This document shows, one piece after another, positions 1-11,160 of a stretch of DNA of 64,000 nt; within the stretch, counting starts at the first letter, position 1, and every line of letters begins with the position of its first letter. This stretch comes from Coprinellus micaceus (lineage: Eukaryota > Basidiomycota > Agaricomycetes > Agaricales > Psathyrellaceae). The DNA is taken from positions 868,001 through 932,000 of the forward strand of contig OX596342.1 of the NCBI GenBank assembly GCA_951394405.1, written 5' to 3'. The notes under the pieces are model-generated. The model was not told the origin of the DNA, did no database searches, and saw only the letters and a list, made by a program, of their open reading frames with translations. The position numbers were made by a program, and so were the translations under genes.

Positions 1-783
1 TGGATCAACGTTCGTTGCAGTATCGGTCAGCCAGTAAGAGCGATCGTCTTCTTACACAACAATTTGCAACTGAGAACCAGCCTTGCAGACTGCCTCGCAT
101 ACCGTTACGCGCTTAATCCGACCCAAACCAGGAAACAGAGCTGGCAACAGCCACTGACTCCATCTCCGGCTGTGAATGATTCCTCCGCCTCGGATAGACG
201 CGTTACGAGATGGGTTGCTGGTGAATAGGCCCTGCATCAGCGCATTTATGTTGAGCTTAGCAATGCGGTGGATAAGGTTCCCGACTTTCCTGGGATGGCA
301 TTCACTAACACTATTCTGAGGTGGGAGTCGAATCAACGTGAGTTTGAGCCCTCGAGTAACAGTGACTCGCGACGAGTCGGGCAAAGCGGGTCAAATATTG
401 GTGCCTCCCTTAGGCGCCATGTACCTAACTGATGACTTCTCCCCGCTGTATCTCTTGGCTGCCGCTTGGGCTAACTTGAAGGACGCCCACTGTCACGCAA
501 TAGGCGCTGAAGCCTCAGTTTTGTCGTGGAATTCCGGGCGACACGGCAAAGGTGACTATCCAACCGAAGCCTTACCGCGCCAAGCCTTACTTCCATAGAT
601 TTTTTGAAACTCGTATCACAGAAACTTGCACGCCCATCAGACACCATCATTGCCACCATACGTCCACCACAGGCCGGCGCTGATCCAGGCTGATCCTCCA
701 ACTTCCTCCAAGCCTTTCGCCTTTGCCTCCCGATTGCCGAAGTGCCATGGGATAGGACTTTGTCGGTTGCAATACCGCGCCAG
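1..783. other. Left edge, no gene recognised
   Basis: Several ORFs of up to 110 codons lie on both strands, but none has a recognisable domain, a good start context or consistent splice sites. I see no transposon ends or tandem repeats. The last part is upstream sequence of the gene at 941. Confidence 0.5.
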
Positions 784-827
784 ATATAAGGCAGTCGCAG
801 GCCATTCCTGTTTCTTCAGCTGGTCTC
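784..827 (+). promoter_or_regulatory. Core promoter of secreted repeat protein 1
   Basis: An ATATAAGG TATA-like box at 784-791 is followed about 26 bp later by TTTCTTCAGCTGGTCTC at 811-827. The same pair, with nearly the same spacing, precedes the related gene at 56051 (55933-55977). The second motif is where transcription would be expected to start. That function is inferred from position and from conservation between the two paralogues. Confidence 0.55.
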
Positions 828-940
828 CCCCCCGTCATTCCAAACAGTCACTAGGAACACGTTGATCGTTTCCCCTCCCTTCAATTTCACCCACTCTCAA
901 ATTTTAGTCCTCCACACCCAACCTTTTCATTTATATCAAA

Positions 941-2094
941 ATGGTCCGCCTTGCCACTGCTGCTGTCGCCGCTCTTGTTATCGTCCCTGCCATCGCTGCC
1001 CCCATTGCTCAGCAAGGAAACGAAGACTTTGAAGCACGCTCGTTCGACGAGTGCGTATTTTCTGTTGCTTATACACAGCAATCTGAGCTGACCCGTTTCT
1101 CATTTAGCTTTGAAACTGAATTCGCCGCACGTGCCGAAGATGCACCAGAATTCGAAATGAGGAGCCCTGCCATCAGGGTTGGCTCTCTGGTGCGGACTAT
1201 CGGTAAAGCGCTCCCATGGGCCGGCACCGTTGCTGGATTTGGCGCAGGTGGCCTTGGCCTCGGTCTCGGTGCCCTTGCCAACCAGAAGAGTGGTCGTTCG
1301 TTCGACGAGGACGACGAACTCTTCGTCCGTGAGATCGAGGATGAACTCGACGCTCGTGCAGGGGCCGGCGCCTTGAAGTTTGCCAAGAGTGCGCTGGGTG
1401 CTTTCGGTGCACTCGGTACTGGCGTTTCCATCTTCACTGCGTACGTCTACTTGCTCCCCCATGAGTCGCACCCTCTCAATCGGTTTCTCTTTGCAGTTTG
1501 AAGCCCCTCGGGCAGAAGAAGGAAGCCCGCTCGTTCGATGAGTTTGACGAACTCGAAATGCGGGACTTCGAGGACCTCGACGCGCGTGAGCCTATCAACC
1601 CGGCGGCTCTCCTGCGGATCGGAAGGACCCTCGGTACTGGTATCAGCAAAGTCAAGCCTTGGATCGGTACCGTTGCTGGAATTGGCGCTGGCGGACTCGG
1701 CCTAGGTCTCGGCGCCGTTGCCAACCAGAAGAGCGGTCGTTCGTTTGATGAGGACGACGAGCTCTTCGCTCGTGAGGTCGAGGACGAACTCGAGGCCCGG
1801 GCAGGGGCCGGCGCCTTGAAGTTTGCCAAGAGTGCTCTCGGTGCCTTCGGTGCTTTCGGTACCGGTGTTTCCATCTTTACTGCGTACGTCCTCCCTTATT
1901 CCATCTCCCTTCCGGTGTACACTCGCTCACCTAACCCTCGCAACAGTCTCAAGCCTTTGGGCCAGCGCCAGCAAGCGCGTGAGTTCATCGACGAACTTGA
2001 CGCCCGAGACTTCGACGGTGATCTCGAATACCGCGACTTCGAGGACCTCCTTGACTTCTACGAGCGGGAGCTCGAAGTCAACGAGCTTGACTAG
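941..2094 (+). CDS. Secreted repeat protein with alternating Gly-rich and acidic modules
   Basis: Four exons (941-1050, 1108-1440, 1497-1883, 1947-2094) join in phase to 325 codons. Residues 1-20 form a signal peptide (MVRLATAAVAALVIVPAIAA), so the product should enter the secretory pathway. The mature part alternates glycine-rich, hydrophobic, weakly basic stretches (AGAGALKFAKSALGAFGA, GAGGLGLGLGALANQKSG) with acidic stretches (RSFDEDDELF, RDFEDLDA). Most borders fall at an Arg in DAR, EAR or SGR. The block is present twice, and both copies have an intron at the same place, after ...SIFTA, so a coding unit with its intron was duplicated. A related single-block protein is at 56051. No known domain was recognised. 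It could be a precursor of several peptides or a self-assembling wall protein; function unknown. Confidence 0.8.
1186..1883 (+). repeat. Internal tandem duplication in the secreted protein
   Basis: Roughly 1186-1440 and 1630-1883 are diverged copies of one coding block. Both encode the Gly-Leu stretch ending ANQKSGRSFDEDDELF, then AGAGALKFAKSALGAFGA, and both end at an intron donor GTACGTC. Differences are mostly silent, which suggests the protein repeat is under selection. Confidence 0.75.
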
Positions 2095-2425
2095 GCGGTG
2101 TGAAGATCGAGTGGATGAATTGTAATTCGGCTTTAATGCGTGTACATATAATGTAGCTAGGGCTAATGGTGCTTTTGTTTGGAACACGCCAGTGGCCATG
2201 TCAGGGCGATCGTACGTTGTAGCATCTCAAGCACTGGGTTGTAAGTATGATCCCCGTCGTCCTGGCCTCAGTCTTACAGCGTACGGTCAACGATGAGACC
2301 CCCCTTTCCGTCATTCCACCGGGCAAGAGTTGTTGGCCCAACGTGCATGTATGTTCGGGCAGTACGCGGCGTACCCAAGCCACTGTTGAGTGGAATAGGT
2401 GAAGCCTGAGGAGCAAGGCAAATTT
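2095..2425. other. Intergenic, convergent 3' flanks
   Basis: This lies between the 3' ends of the secreted-protein gene (+) and MYND gene 1 (-). I see no gene in it. Confidence 0.6.
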
Positions 2426-4560
2426 TTACGTAACTAGGGGCGTCCTGAGGTTGAAATCCGACTCGAAGTGGTCAAACCTTGCGTAGTCCAAAACCCTCGA
2501 GAACCCATTGAGGAGGACGAGTCCATCCGGCTCTGCATCGTCGCCCTCGCCAGTGTCACTCGGGAGAAGGAACTTCCCCATGGTAGCAACGAAGTATCGA
2601 CCCATCATGTACACAGAACATACCAGCCGGACAGATGGATCGCCACGACATCCTTCAGCCAGGGCTTGGGAGCGGCTATCGTCGAAGAGCTTCGTCCTGA
2701 ATACTGAGGATCCTTGCAGAACGCCGTCGATTGATTCAAGTGAGACCGTGAAGGGTGCGTGCCTGATATCTGCGACCAGGACGGACGGTTCAATCCCGTC
2801 GTCTCTGGGTTCCGAAGGGACCGGCGTCGTGCGGAGGTTGCTGCGAAGAAGATTTTCCAGGACTCGAAGGTTGAACGCCCTTATTTGATGAGAAATCCAG
2901 GCTCCCTGCAGTTCGAGCTCTGATTCAAAGTAGGCGTCAGTCTCCAGAATAATCAAGAGTCGGTGCGCCATCTTACCAATACGGCGAGCGCGATTGCTCT
3001 TGCACTCGTATCTGTGAAACGACACCCAGTCGTTCTCTTGGCATATCGATGAGCAATATGTGGTTGCATGGCACCATGAGCACTCCTTGCATTTGCTCGC
3101 AGGCACTTGAGGTAAAGTTGCCGAGCGATGCTGGCACGGGCGTTATGTTCTGTGAACACGTGGACGCAGGAGATACAGGGGATAAACACACCTCTAGGCT
3201 GTCGCACAGCTGGATGTCATCTTCGGGGTATCGTTCGAATGCTTCCTCATACAGCTCCAAGAGTTCCAGTAGACAGCGGAGATGACGAACAGCAACCGCG
3301 TCGTTCCGGAGGGTGTCCAGTGTCGTCTGGGGCAGAGAGCCAACAGCACGTCGCAAGGCCCCAATCACCAGTGGGTGACTGTTACGGGAAAGCATTTCAA
3401 GAGGGGTTGACTCATCTCCTACATCTTCCCACTGATAGGCTGACTTTTGACCTTGTAAGTGAGAGAAGAGATCGTCGAAGAGGACTTGAAGAAGCCCGGC
3501 ATCTAGCAAGCCTGGAACGAGGTGTATCGCGTCGTAGGTCGTACCGATTAATCGATCTAAGAAAAAGGCCGATATTTCAACTGGAAGGGTGAATTGACTG
3601 CTTGGTCCTGCCGCTTTTCCGTTACAGAACTTCATCGCGAGGTCCATGACGAAAACCGGAAACCGGAATTTCCTGAGGTATCGGAAGCACCCCCCGTTCG
3701 CGCTGAGCACCACCGCAACTTCGACCATCATCCTGAAGACAATATGCTCTACCTTCGAAGGGTCTTCCAGGTATAGGTGTTGATGCGCGGCAGTCCAATC
3801 TTGACATCGACGGAAAAATGCCTGCACCAACCGCTTGTGGTAGCGATTGTCCCGTAAAGAGATCGATTCCAGGAGGACGCCCTTGATCACGGGCCGTTGC
3901 ACGCAGTGGACTATGACTTCCATCCTCGAGAGAACCCGTTCTTCGTACTCATCAGCCGTTTCCTCCTCCCCCACTGGCACCTCCACGTCCTGAGTCCATC
4001 CCCATAGAACAAACCCTACGATTCGCTGTAAGCACGCTGGGTCTTTCTCGAGGTACACATCGCCAGCCTTGATGACGGTGTAGATTCTATCCATTGCATT
4101 GCTGGCGCCGAAGTATGAGGGTGCCCCAGGGAAGATCATGAGTGACTTCCTTGCGAAGAAGTGTAGCCATGTCACGAAGTCGTCCAAGTGCGGTATGAGG
4201 AGGGCAGACATCGGTTCCTTGACTTCACCGGTAGCCTCCCATATATAGTCCAGCGCTCCATCCATGGCAGCGAGGCAAGCTCTGATTAGCCGCACCGAGT
4301 GTGCAGCATCAGTTATTGACTGCCGCCCTGTCGTTAGGTCCCACATAGCATTGCGTTCTGCCTCGAAATGACGAAGAACCACCCCCAGGGCGCGATTTGA
4401 CTGGGAAGGATTTCGAGGCCATTCGTGGCATAGCCTATCCAGATGAGAGGCTGACCCCTTTTCAGCTTCCCTGATGAGCTATTTTTGAGTCGTCTAGGGC
4501 AGCTACTTAGCGATCGGACAGGATGGGACACACCAATTCCGCCCTTGCCGCATACGACAT
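2426..4560 (-). CDS. MYND zinc-finger protein, tandem copy 1
   Basis: Three exons (4560-4534, 4478-3192, 3130-2426) give 672 codons. The start is a 27-nt first exon (MSYAARAEL), matched in structure by the paralogue at 7184. About 430 helical residues lead to a MYND finger at about 434-480: LCDS, then CKECSWC, YCSSICQ, DW, H and C in the usual order. An intron splits the finger. A tail of about 190 residues, containing FNLRVLENLL and LVLLNGF, is shared with copy 2. MYND fingers bind proteins and are common in large uncharacterised families of mushroom-forming fungi. There is no SET domain, so methyltransferase activity is not supported. A TTTATAT box lies about 55 bp upstream of the start. 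Confidence 0.85.
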
Positions 4561-5016
4561 CCCTCCTTCCTCTTACAGATTGTCTTGTAGTTGGTCTTGG
4601 GCGCTTCGTGCGATATAAAACTCGGTTTACTTCGCCGATATTGTGGAGAATCGGGTAATTCCTTCCAAAAACCTCGTCGAAGTTGGGTTCACGTTCGTTT
4701 GGGCACGTGTACGGCGTCCGTTTTCGACAAGTTAAATTACCCTTTTCGGACTGCAGTTTTGAGCTCCGCACCAATTGGAAAACGTCAATATCTCTGAGCG
4801 TCTACTCTGAGTCTCAATCCATCGCGCAAAGTTGGCTTCGGACGTTGAGGAAGGGAACCGTATGACTCTCTATAAGTTGCACCACTCAACCAATTGGTTG
4901 GTAGGTCTCGTTTCATCACAATTTGCTGCCCGAACTGCGAGTTTGGGTCCGGTATATAACCCCCTTTGTTCCCGGAAGGACAACACCGGACCTTGGGATC
5001 GAGGTATGCATTGACC
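4561..5016. other. Intergenic between MYND copies; promoter of copy 1
   Basis: No gene is visible. Minus-strand TTTATATC at about 4611-4619 is a plausible TATA box for the gene starting at 4560. Another TATA-like stretch (GGTATATAACC) lies near 4951. Confidence 0.4.
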
Positions 5017-7184
5017 TCAACCTGTGGAATCCTCGTCATCCGACCCCAATGACTTTCTGTAAGCCTTTCCTCGTGGCTCATCCAACACTCTGACGAAGCC
5101 ATTCAGCAGCACGAGCTCCCTTCGTCCCACAGCCTCCCCTCCCGCCCCAACCTTGCTTAGAGTCTGAACAACTCGAAACCTAGCCATGGTGGCCACCATA
5201 AACTGCCCCATTCCAGTCAACGAGCATGCTATCCTGATTCCATCGCTATCTTCATGGTGGGCTTGAAGCATGGCTCGACTCCGGGCACAAGAGAAGGTGA
5301 CTACGTCCCAGAATTCCTTGGACACAATGGTGTCCGGTGTTTCGGTGGAAATTTCTCTGGGTACTTTCGTTAAGTCGGCAAGAAAGATTGCGGTTTCCTC
5401 CTTCGCCCTCTGTCCTTCACTATGTGGGGATTCAGGCAGTCCCGACTCCATGTGCTCAGCGAGTAGGGTCTCTAGGACTCGAAGATTGAACATGCGAGTT
5501 TGGTGACCTAACCATCCGCCTTCATGTTCGAGTTCTACACGGTATTTGAGTCAGAGACGGAAGTTTAGATCGTGTGGTTGTGAGCGTACCTATGCGACGG
5601 TGATGACTACTTTGACATTCGGACTTATGAAGCGCCTCCCAGTCTCTTCTTTGGCATATAGGAGAGCAATATACGGTGGTTTGGCAGCAGGCGCACTTCT
5701 TGCATTCCCCGCCAATGGCTAGAACTGATCCCCGCGGGTGATGCTACACCGTAGGATCCCTCAGACTCGGTCTCCACATCGATGAAGCTAGAAAGTCTGC
5801 TTACATGGAGGTTGTCGCACAAAGTGATGCAGTTGGTTTCGTACTTCCTGAGGGCAGTTCGATGCACCTCGATCGAGCGGATGAACCCATCCCAGTGCTC
5901 GGAAACGACAGGATCGTCAAATACGGTCCCTGAGGTCTCGCATTGCGTTTCTTCGATAGCAGAAAAGAGCGACCTGACAAGATTTGGATGGAATGTGACG
6001 TCGCGGGCAATCCATTGCAGGGGGGTAGGCTTCCCCTCTTCTAGGTCAACCCAACAGTTGAGGGGCTTCATCCCTTTCGAAAGTGAAATAAGGTCGTCGA
6101 GGACGGTATGGATGAGACCGGCGTCAAGGATGTCGGGCATGAGGTAAAGTACGTCCTTTGCACTTAAAAGCCACATATCCAGAAACCGAGATGTTATTTC
6201 GGCTGCCAGGGTTCCGCGCTTGTTTGGTTCGAGGTCTCGGAAAACCGAGGTCGGGCAGTTGCGGAACTCGAGCCCGAGCTTCACTGCCAGGGTCGGGAAA
6301 CCGGATTTGCGGAGCGCTCGAGAAAAAGGTTCGGCATTGGTGAAGTAACGGGCAATAGATACTATGACACTGAACAAGCCAGATCTCACTGTTGCGGGGT
6401 CCTCTTTGTATCGTGACCGGCTAGCGGCCGCCCATTGTAAGCACCGACCAGAGAAGGTCGCCGCTAAGTCCTTTAGAAATCTTCTGTCGGCACTGCGTAG
6501 CCTTTGCAGCAATGTGCGCCGCATTGGCCCACTATCCTGACAGGCGGAGAGGGCTGTGAGCCTCTGATCATAGTCATCTAATTCCCAATCGGGGGACTCC
6601 GTTTCCCTCGCAGGGTCCTCCACCATCCATGCCCATAAGACAAAGTCCACGATGCTCTGCCTACAGCCAGGGTCATCTTCAAGGTACTTGCTGCCAATCC
6701 TGAGCAGTGTGGCTATCCTCGCGGCCGCGTTGGAAGCTCCGAAAGAGGATCGGTGCTCTGGCAGAATCCATGGAGAGGCACGCCCAAAGAAGTAAAACCA
6801 TGCAAGCAAGTCATCGATGCCCGGCTTGAGAATTTGGAACATTTGCTCGGCTTGACTACCACCGGCGTTCGTCAGGTAACCCAGGGCCCCGTCGAAACCG
6901 CAAAGACACGATCGTATGAGCGAGACAACTCGGAGAGCTCCTTCTCGAGGACCTTGGCCATTCGCTAGGTTGTGTAAGAACCGGCCCTCTGACTTGAAGT
7001 GGTGCAGAAGTATGGTGAGCGCTCGTTTAGAATCAGTGAGATTCTGGGGCCAGTCATGCCATAGTCTTGTGAGATGGGGTGGGGAGCCGCCCTCGGCCGC
7101 TGACAGAAGCTATAGAGTAGAATTGAGGGGAGGCACGATAAACCGGATCGCAGAACTTACTGCTTCGACTCGAGGGTTTGGCAT
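5017..7184 (-). CDS. MYND zinc-finger protein, tandem copy 2
   Basis: Four exons (7184-7161, 7109-5805, 5743-5590, 5534-5017) give 666 codons. The first exon is only 24 nt (MPNPRVEA) with a strong donor GCA|GTAAGT. The layout matches copy 1: an alpha-helical region, then a MYND finger at about 438-490 (LCDNLH, CKKCACC, YCSPICQ, DW, H, C), then a C-terminal region with FNLRVLETLL and LVLLNGFVRVL. The intron inside the finger is 61 nt in both copies. Unlike copy 1, this gene has an extra 55-nt intron just after the finger, and about 20 residues present in copy 1 are missing there. Function unknown beyond a likely protein-binding role. Confidence 0.85.
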
Positions 7185-7445
7185 CGGTTTAAAATTTCGG
7201 TGCGTCCTATCAAGGAAACAATGTTTAGATTTACCGACTATGACTGATGCTACTTACGCGTATGTTCTCTGAGCAAGTTTCCAACCTTGGAGCCAAGCTC
7301 GACTTTGAACTTGACTCGAGTATCGAACTTGAGGTGGCAGGAGCTGAGGCGCTGAAGCTGTCAAACTCCTAGTTCGAACCGCCGTTGGGTCAGTCCGAGC
7401 GGAGCTCCAAATATCATCCCAAAGGAGACTCGCTTTGCCACGTGA
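7185..7445. other. Upstream region of MYND copy 2, up to the LTR
   Basis: No gene is seen. The retrotransposon end lies 266 bp upstream of the MYND start, so the insertion probably changed the promoter neighbourhood of this gene. Confidence 0.5.
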
Positions 7446-7450
7446 ATAGG
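7446..7450. repeat. Target-site duplication ATAGG, left copy
   Basis: ATAGG directly precedes the TGT of the left LTR. The identical pentamer follows the right LTR at 47838-47842. Five base pairs is the normal duplication length for Gypsy integrases. Confidence 0.8.
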
Positions 7451-7655
7451 TGTGGCGAATGGCTGAGTGTAGCGAAGGATGCGACACAAAGGTCTCGCCA
7501 CACAGAGAGAACTTGCTGAGGATAGACGGTTCGACACTATCGTGGTTGCAAGCTAAGGAACCTATCTACGACAGGATACGGGAAAACGGGAAACGGGAAG
7601 GTAATGGTACATAGGGACAAACATGGTGGGTAAGCAGAGGGGCTGGATCGCTACA
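7451..7655 (-). repeat. 3' LTR of the Gypsy element
   Basis: This is identical over 205 bp to 47633-47837 and in the same orientation. It begins TGTGGCGA and ends TCGCTACA on the plus strand. A purine tract lies directly on its inner side, which marks it as the 3' LTR of a minus-strand element. Confidence 0.9.
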
Positions 7656-7669
7656 CCCGCCCTCCTGCG
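7656..7669 (-). promoter_or_regulatory. Polypurine tract of the Gypsy element
   Basis: On the minus strand CGCAGGAGGGCGGG ends exactly at the first base of the 3' LTR. This is the position and composition expected of the plus-strand primer of reverse transcription. Confidence 0.75.
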
Positions 7670-7997
7670 ATTCTGAAAGGAATCGTAAGGTAGAATAGAG
7701 TGCGACGTACGCACGAGAAGAGTAAGTATCCGGTAGACTATAAGATCATAGGTATGAAACATAAGAACGTAGTCTCCAATTCGATGAACCGTAAAGTAAA
7801 AGTCAGAGTGAATAAGATGTTTTTGTCGTTTCGAAATTTTGAACTTTTGTATGTTGTTTCGTCGGGGAATAGGGAAATAAAAGAGAGATCCAAACAGAGC
7901 AGAAAATCGGGGTGAGGGAAGCAGGGAAGCGGCAGGGGGAAGGGGTAATGGGGAGAATCCGGTGGGGATGGGGAACATCACCTCGTACCTCGCTCGA

Positions 7998-8531
7998 CTA
8001 AGCAGTCACAGTCTCGCCATCCTTCTCGCCGCTCTTATCCTCATCCATCACGTCCTCCTCGGCGTCGTTGGAACCGGTCGCCTTGGCGCGGGAGCCGGTG
8101 TCCTTATTGCCATGACGGCGCTTCTTGTGTGCGGGGCGCCCGTCGTCGTCGTCGCCACGGTTGTTACTGGACCCGGCCGTGCGTCGAACAGATTGCGCAT
8201 GTGGGCGCTTGTTGGACCCAGCTTGAGCGCGTTCCTGGTCCTCCTTCATCTTGGCCACCTGGAACATTGCGTCAAAGACGTAGCCGCGCTTGAAAGGGTT
8301 GTTTTCGATGGAGTCGCGTTTGATGGTATCGCCTCGGTGTTCCTTCTGGATGCCGAAGTCGTGGAATTGGGGTGGGGTCCCCGTGGTAGTTGGTTCGCCG
8401 TCGATGAATTGGGGGAATCGGCGTTTATCTTTCCAGACGGGATCGTTGAACCATGTGGGGACCTGGTCGTAGGCCAGGGGGGCCATGGTTGGTTTGCCCT
8501 TGCGGACGGCGGCACCATATTCAATGCAGTT
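7998..8531 (-). pseudogene. Third ORF of the Gypsy element, 3' part (severed)
   Basis: Open frame of 177 codons plus stop, starting NCIEYGAAVRKGKP directly at the inner edge of the 30-kb insertion. Its 5' part is at 38587-38399. If the 29,867 bp between them is ignored, 63 and 177 codons join in frame. The first half of this piece is rich in charged and aromatic residues (VPTWFNDPVWKDKRRFPQ). The tail is acidic and Lys-rich with a nuclear-localisation-like HKKRRH. I recognise no domain. Its place after pol and before the polypurine tract makes it an accessory ORF of the retrotransposon. Confidence 0.6.
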
Positions 8532-8565
8532 CCGAGGCTTTAAGCCTCGGGTTCTTGTCCCGCGC
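8532..8565 (+). repeat. Left terminal inverted repeat of the 30-kb element
   Basis: The first 15 bases, CCGAGGCTTTAAGCC, are the exact reverse complement of 38384-38398. The following bases (TCTTG.CCC) also match with one gap. The first 19 bases are almost self-complementary (CCGAGGCTT/AAGCCTCGG) and could fold into a hairpin, as Helitron-type ends often do. Confidence 0.7.
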
Positions 8566-9924
8566 GAGTTCAAATGCGCCAAGGAAATCTTGAAGATTCG
8601 ACCCATGTGATCGTGCGTAATTCCTTCCTTTTTCTCCCTCATCATTAAGTTTCCCTGTTTCCGTGCGATTGTACAACACACTCTACCTTTCTACCATGAC
8701 TCCTCCATATCCCATCCCATACCTTCTTTTGTGACCTCTGTTCTCCCATCGTTATACCCGTCCTGTCCTTCCCTTCCCCCTACTGTCCTTCCCTTCCCCC
8801 TATCAAAGCTTCTCCTCTTCACTCCATTTGCTGACTCAAATCTGCCTGTCTCTCGACTCCACCCTATCGGTTTTAGGTTTGCTTTCTGGATCGTTTCCCA
8901 AAATCTTTCCTCCTCTGCCAATCATGTTCCTCCATCCCCACCGCCAGTTAGTCCTCCTCTCCTTCCTTATCTTGAGTTTCAACATTCTAATCCAATTTTT
9001 CTTGAAGCTCCGTCCCCTCTCAACCACCCTCCCAAGTCGCCGTTCGCTTCATGGATCTTCCGCCTGCCCCCTCGGGGTCCATCTATCCTCCCCTCGAACG
9101 CCTTTCCTCCCTCGGAACGCCATACATTTCGAGATGGGACCTCGTTTCCCTGAACCTGTGGTCGCTCGAATCGAGTTCGCTCGTCCGTTTCGACATGGTC
9201 GTCCCTTCTCTCACCCATCCTGCACCACCTATTCTACATTCCACGGCCTATGCATCGCGGTTCTCCTCTCCACCCTCTCCCCTTAATTAGGGCGCTTTGT
9301 TCGTCTTTTGCTCTTCGCACTGCTTTACTACATTAACACCTCTTCCCTTAGATTAAAAACACGCCCTCTCTCGTCTCTCATTGTCCCTTGTCCGTTTTGA
9401 GCTCCCGATGTACCCTTCACAGTTTAGTTTACGATGAATCTACTCATGTGACCGTCCCTTCTCTCACCACTTCGCTTCATTGCCGTTTCTTCTCGTCGGA
9501 CACATCCGTAGTTGAACCATCCTCACTGGCCTCAACGTCACAGGAGCTCGGCCATCCTTTCCCCCATTCTTCTAAAATCGTCTCTTATTAAATAACCTTG
9601 CATGGTGAGCTCACATTACTGCACCCTTTTACGCGCTCACCGAGATAGGATGGTGGCTTAGGTGTTACCCCCGCACCGTACATATACCCGAACCACGTCT
9701 ATCAACACCCTGAGTGGTCAAGCTCCGTCGTTCCGCGGTTCGCTCCCTCCTGTCCCGTCGTCACTTTTATTTTTGACCCTGGTTTCACGCGATTGGGATA
9801 CGTGGAGCCGCCGGTTGAAGGTGGATCCAGATCTCTACCCTACCCCAATTTTGCATTCGATCGCTGCCCATTTCAGTCTCCATCGACCACTGCAACACAC
9901 ACTCTCCTCTCTGTCCGGTTCACC
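8566..9924. other. Pyrimidine-rich region upstream of F-box gene 1
   Basis: Plus-strand CT-rich sequence with many ORF-like stretches of Ser/Pro/Leu. I read these as composition artefacts. No domain or splice structure is visible. The part near 9900 is the promoter/leader of the gene at 9925. Confidence 0.5.
8764..8803 (+). repeat. 20-bp tandem duplication
   Basis: The unit TGTCCTTCCCTTCCCCCTAC is present twice head to tail in a pyrimidine-rich region, with a change in the last base. Confidence 0.7.
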
Positions 9925-11160
9925 ATGTCTCCCATCCGCAACCTTCGTCCGTTCAAACCGGTTCCTTTCGACATCTTCGAACGCATTATGTTCTTTTCGC
10001 TCTACAGCGGCAACGAGTTCTCTGCCTACATGCAACACGACGACATTTCGGGCCACTTCGTCGACTTCCCCACACGCCAGGCCACGTTCATCAACATGTT
10101 CGCCACGGTCAATCGTGACGTGAACCGCGCGTGCGTATGCCTGTACTGGAAGGTCATCCTACTTCGCACTTCCGGCGAATTGTCCGCCGTCCTCGAGACG
10201 CTCACCACTCCCCCCTCCCCCAACGACGTCGACTACGGATCTTTATGCTGGCGGATGGAGTTGCGAATTCAAGGCGGTTACTCCGCCGGCCAGCTGGGCG
10301 CCCTTATATCTCGCACTCCTAACCTCAAAGTTTTCATCTTGCGAAACGTTTGGCCCTCCCACAACCCCCCGATGCGCATACGCCCAGTCGCAATTGTCGA
10401 TGCATTGTCCGCTCACTCAACCGGCCTCCTGCGTATTCAATTCGAATCCCAGAACGAGGAGCCAAATCTCTTCCAAACGAAGACGCTATTACGATCCCTC
10501 CCTCAGCTGGTGACTTTCCACTTGGACAGGTTGTGCGTCAAACCTTACCCAGACGATTCCTCTCCTTTGCCCAACCCTCATCCTAATCTCGAGGTGCTGT
10601 CTATCGGTAGCGCTGTACCTCAGTCTCCATGGGCGCACCCTTACCATCGCACGGGTCACATTCTCCGCTGCTTCCCAACCCGTGACCTCCTCCCGGCCCT
10701 CACGTCTTTATATATTTTCGAGCCTTCCATCAGCCTTCGACCTTTCCTTACGCTCTTCGCTCCTCAGATTGAGGAGCTCGGGTTCTCTCGCAATGCCTCG
10801 TGGGTCGCTCGGGGAGAGGGTTCGCATATCATGCACCTGTGTCCCTCGCTCAAACGAGTTGTTTGGGTGGCGCCTGAGGGACCTGACTGGCAGCCGTCGT
10901 ACCCCCTCCCCACTGACAACCCGTTGGAAGATGTTATCCTCGTATACATCAACCGCAGGCCCACAAGGTCTCCGACACCCGCCCGCGCTATCCTAGACGC
11001 CATGCTTTCACTTCAACTGTTTGCCCCGTCCTTGAAGAACGTGCATATTGTCGCACCGCCCGCCCACGCTGGGTTCGAGGAGTGGGCTTCCTTTCGGTAT
11101 CTTCGCCGCACCCTGGTCAGAGATGGCGTCAATGTCAACGGGCCCTCGTTTTCTGCCTAA
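9925..11160 (+). CDS. F-box-like protein 1 (cargo)
   Basis: An intronless frame of 411 codons starting at CACC-ATG (MSPIRNLRPF). Residues 10-30 (FKPVPFDIFERIMFFSLY) fit the start of an F-box, which in other proteins binds Skp1 and recruits substrates to an SCF ubiquitin ligase. The rest has leucine-rich-repeat-like spacing, including TPNLKVFILRN. The same order (F-box, an LYWKV/ALWQRV/ILWRNV/LLWRFV element, PNL.VF..N) occurs in the genes at 13330, 17664 and 35105. An upstream in-frame Met at 9793 is less likely because the added residues look like CT-rich leader. Substrate unknown. Confidence 0.7.
   Translation: MSPIRNLRPFKPVPFDIFERIMFFSLYSGNEFSAYMQHDDISGHFVDFPTRQATFINMFATVNRDVNRACVCLYWKVILLRTSGELSAVLETLTTPPSPNDVDYGSLCWRMELRIQGGYSAGQLGALISRTPNLKVFILRNVWPSHNPPMRIRPVAIVDALSAHSTGLLRIQFESQNEEPNLFQTKTLLRSLPQLVTFHLDRLCVKPYPDDSSPLPNPHPNLEVLSIGSAVPQSPWAHPYHRTGHILRCFPTRDLLPALTSLYIFEPSISLRPFLTLFAPQIEELGFSRNASWVARGEGSHIMHLCPSLKRVVWVAPEGPDWQPSYPLPTDNPLEDVILVYINRRPTRSPTPARAILDAMLSLQLFAPSLKNVHIVAPPAHAGFEEWASFRYLRRTLVRDGVNVNGPSFSA

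Noticed and set aside
52..384. 110-codon minus-strand ORF at the left edge
   Set aside because: No family features, no signal peptide and no supporting splice sites; likely chance.
1069..1437. Long antisense ORFs across the secreted repeat protein
   Set aside because: They are shadows of the repeated coding sequence: low-complexity Ser/Pro/Arg products caused by the acidic and Gly-rich codons on the other strand.
8731..9286. Overlapping plus-strand ORFs of 140-152 codons
   Set aside because: They arise from CT-rich sequence (Ser/Pro/Leu-rich in every frame) and show no domain, good start or splice evidence.
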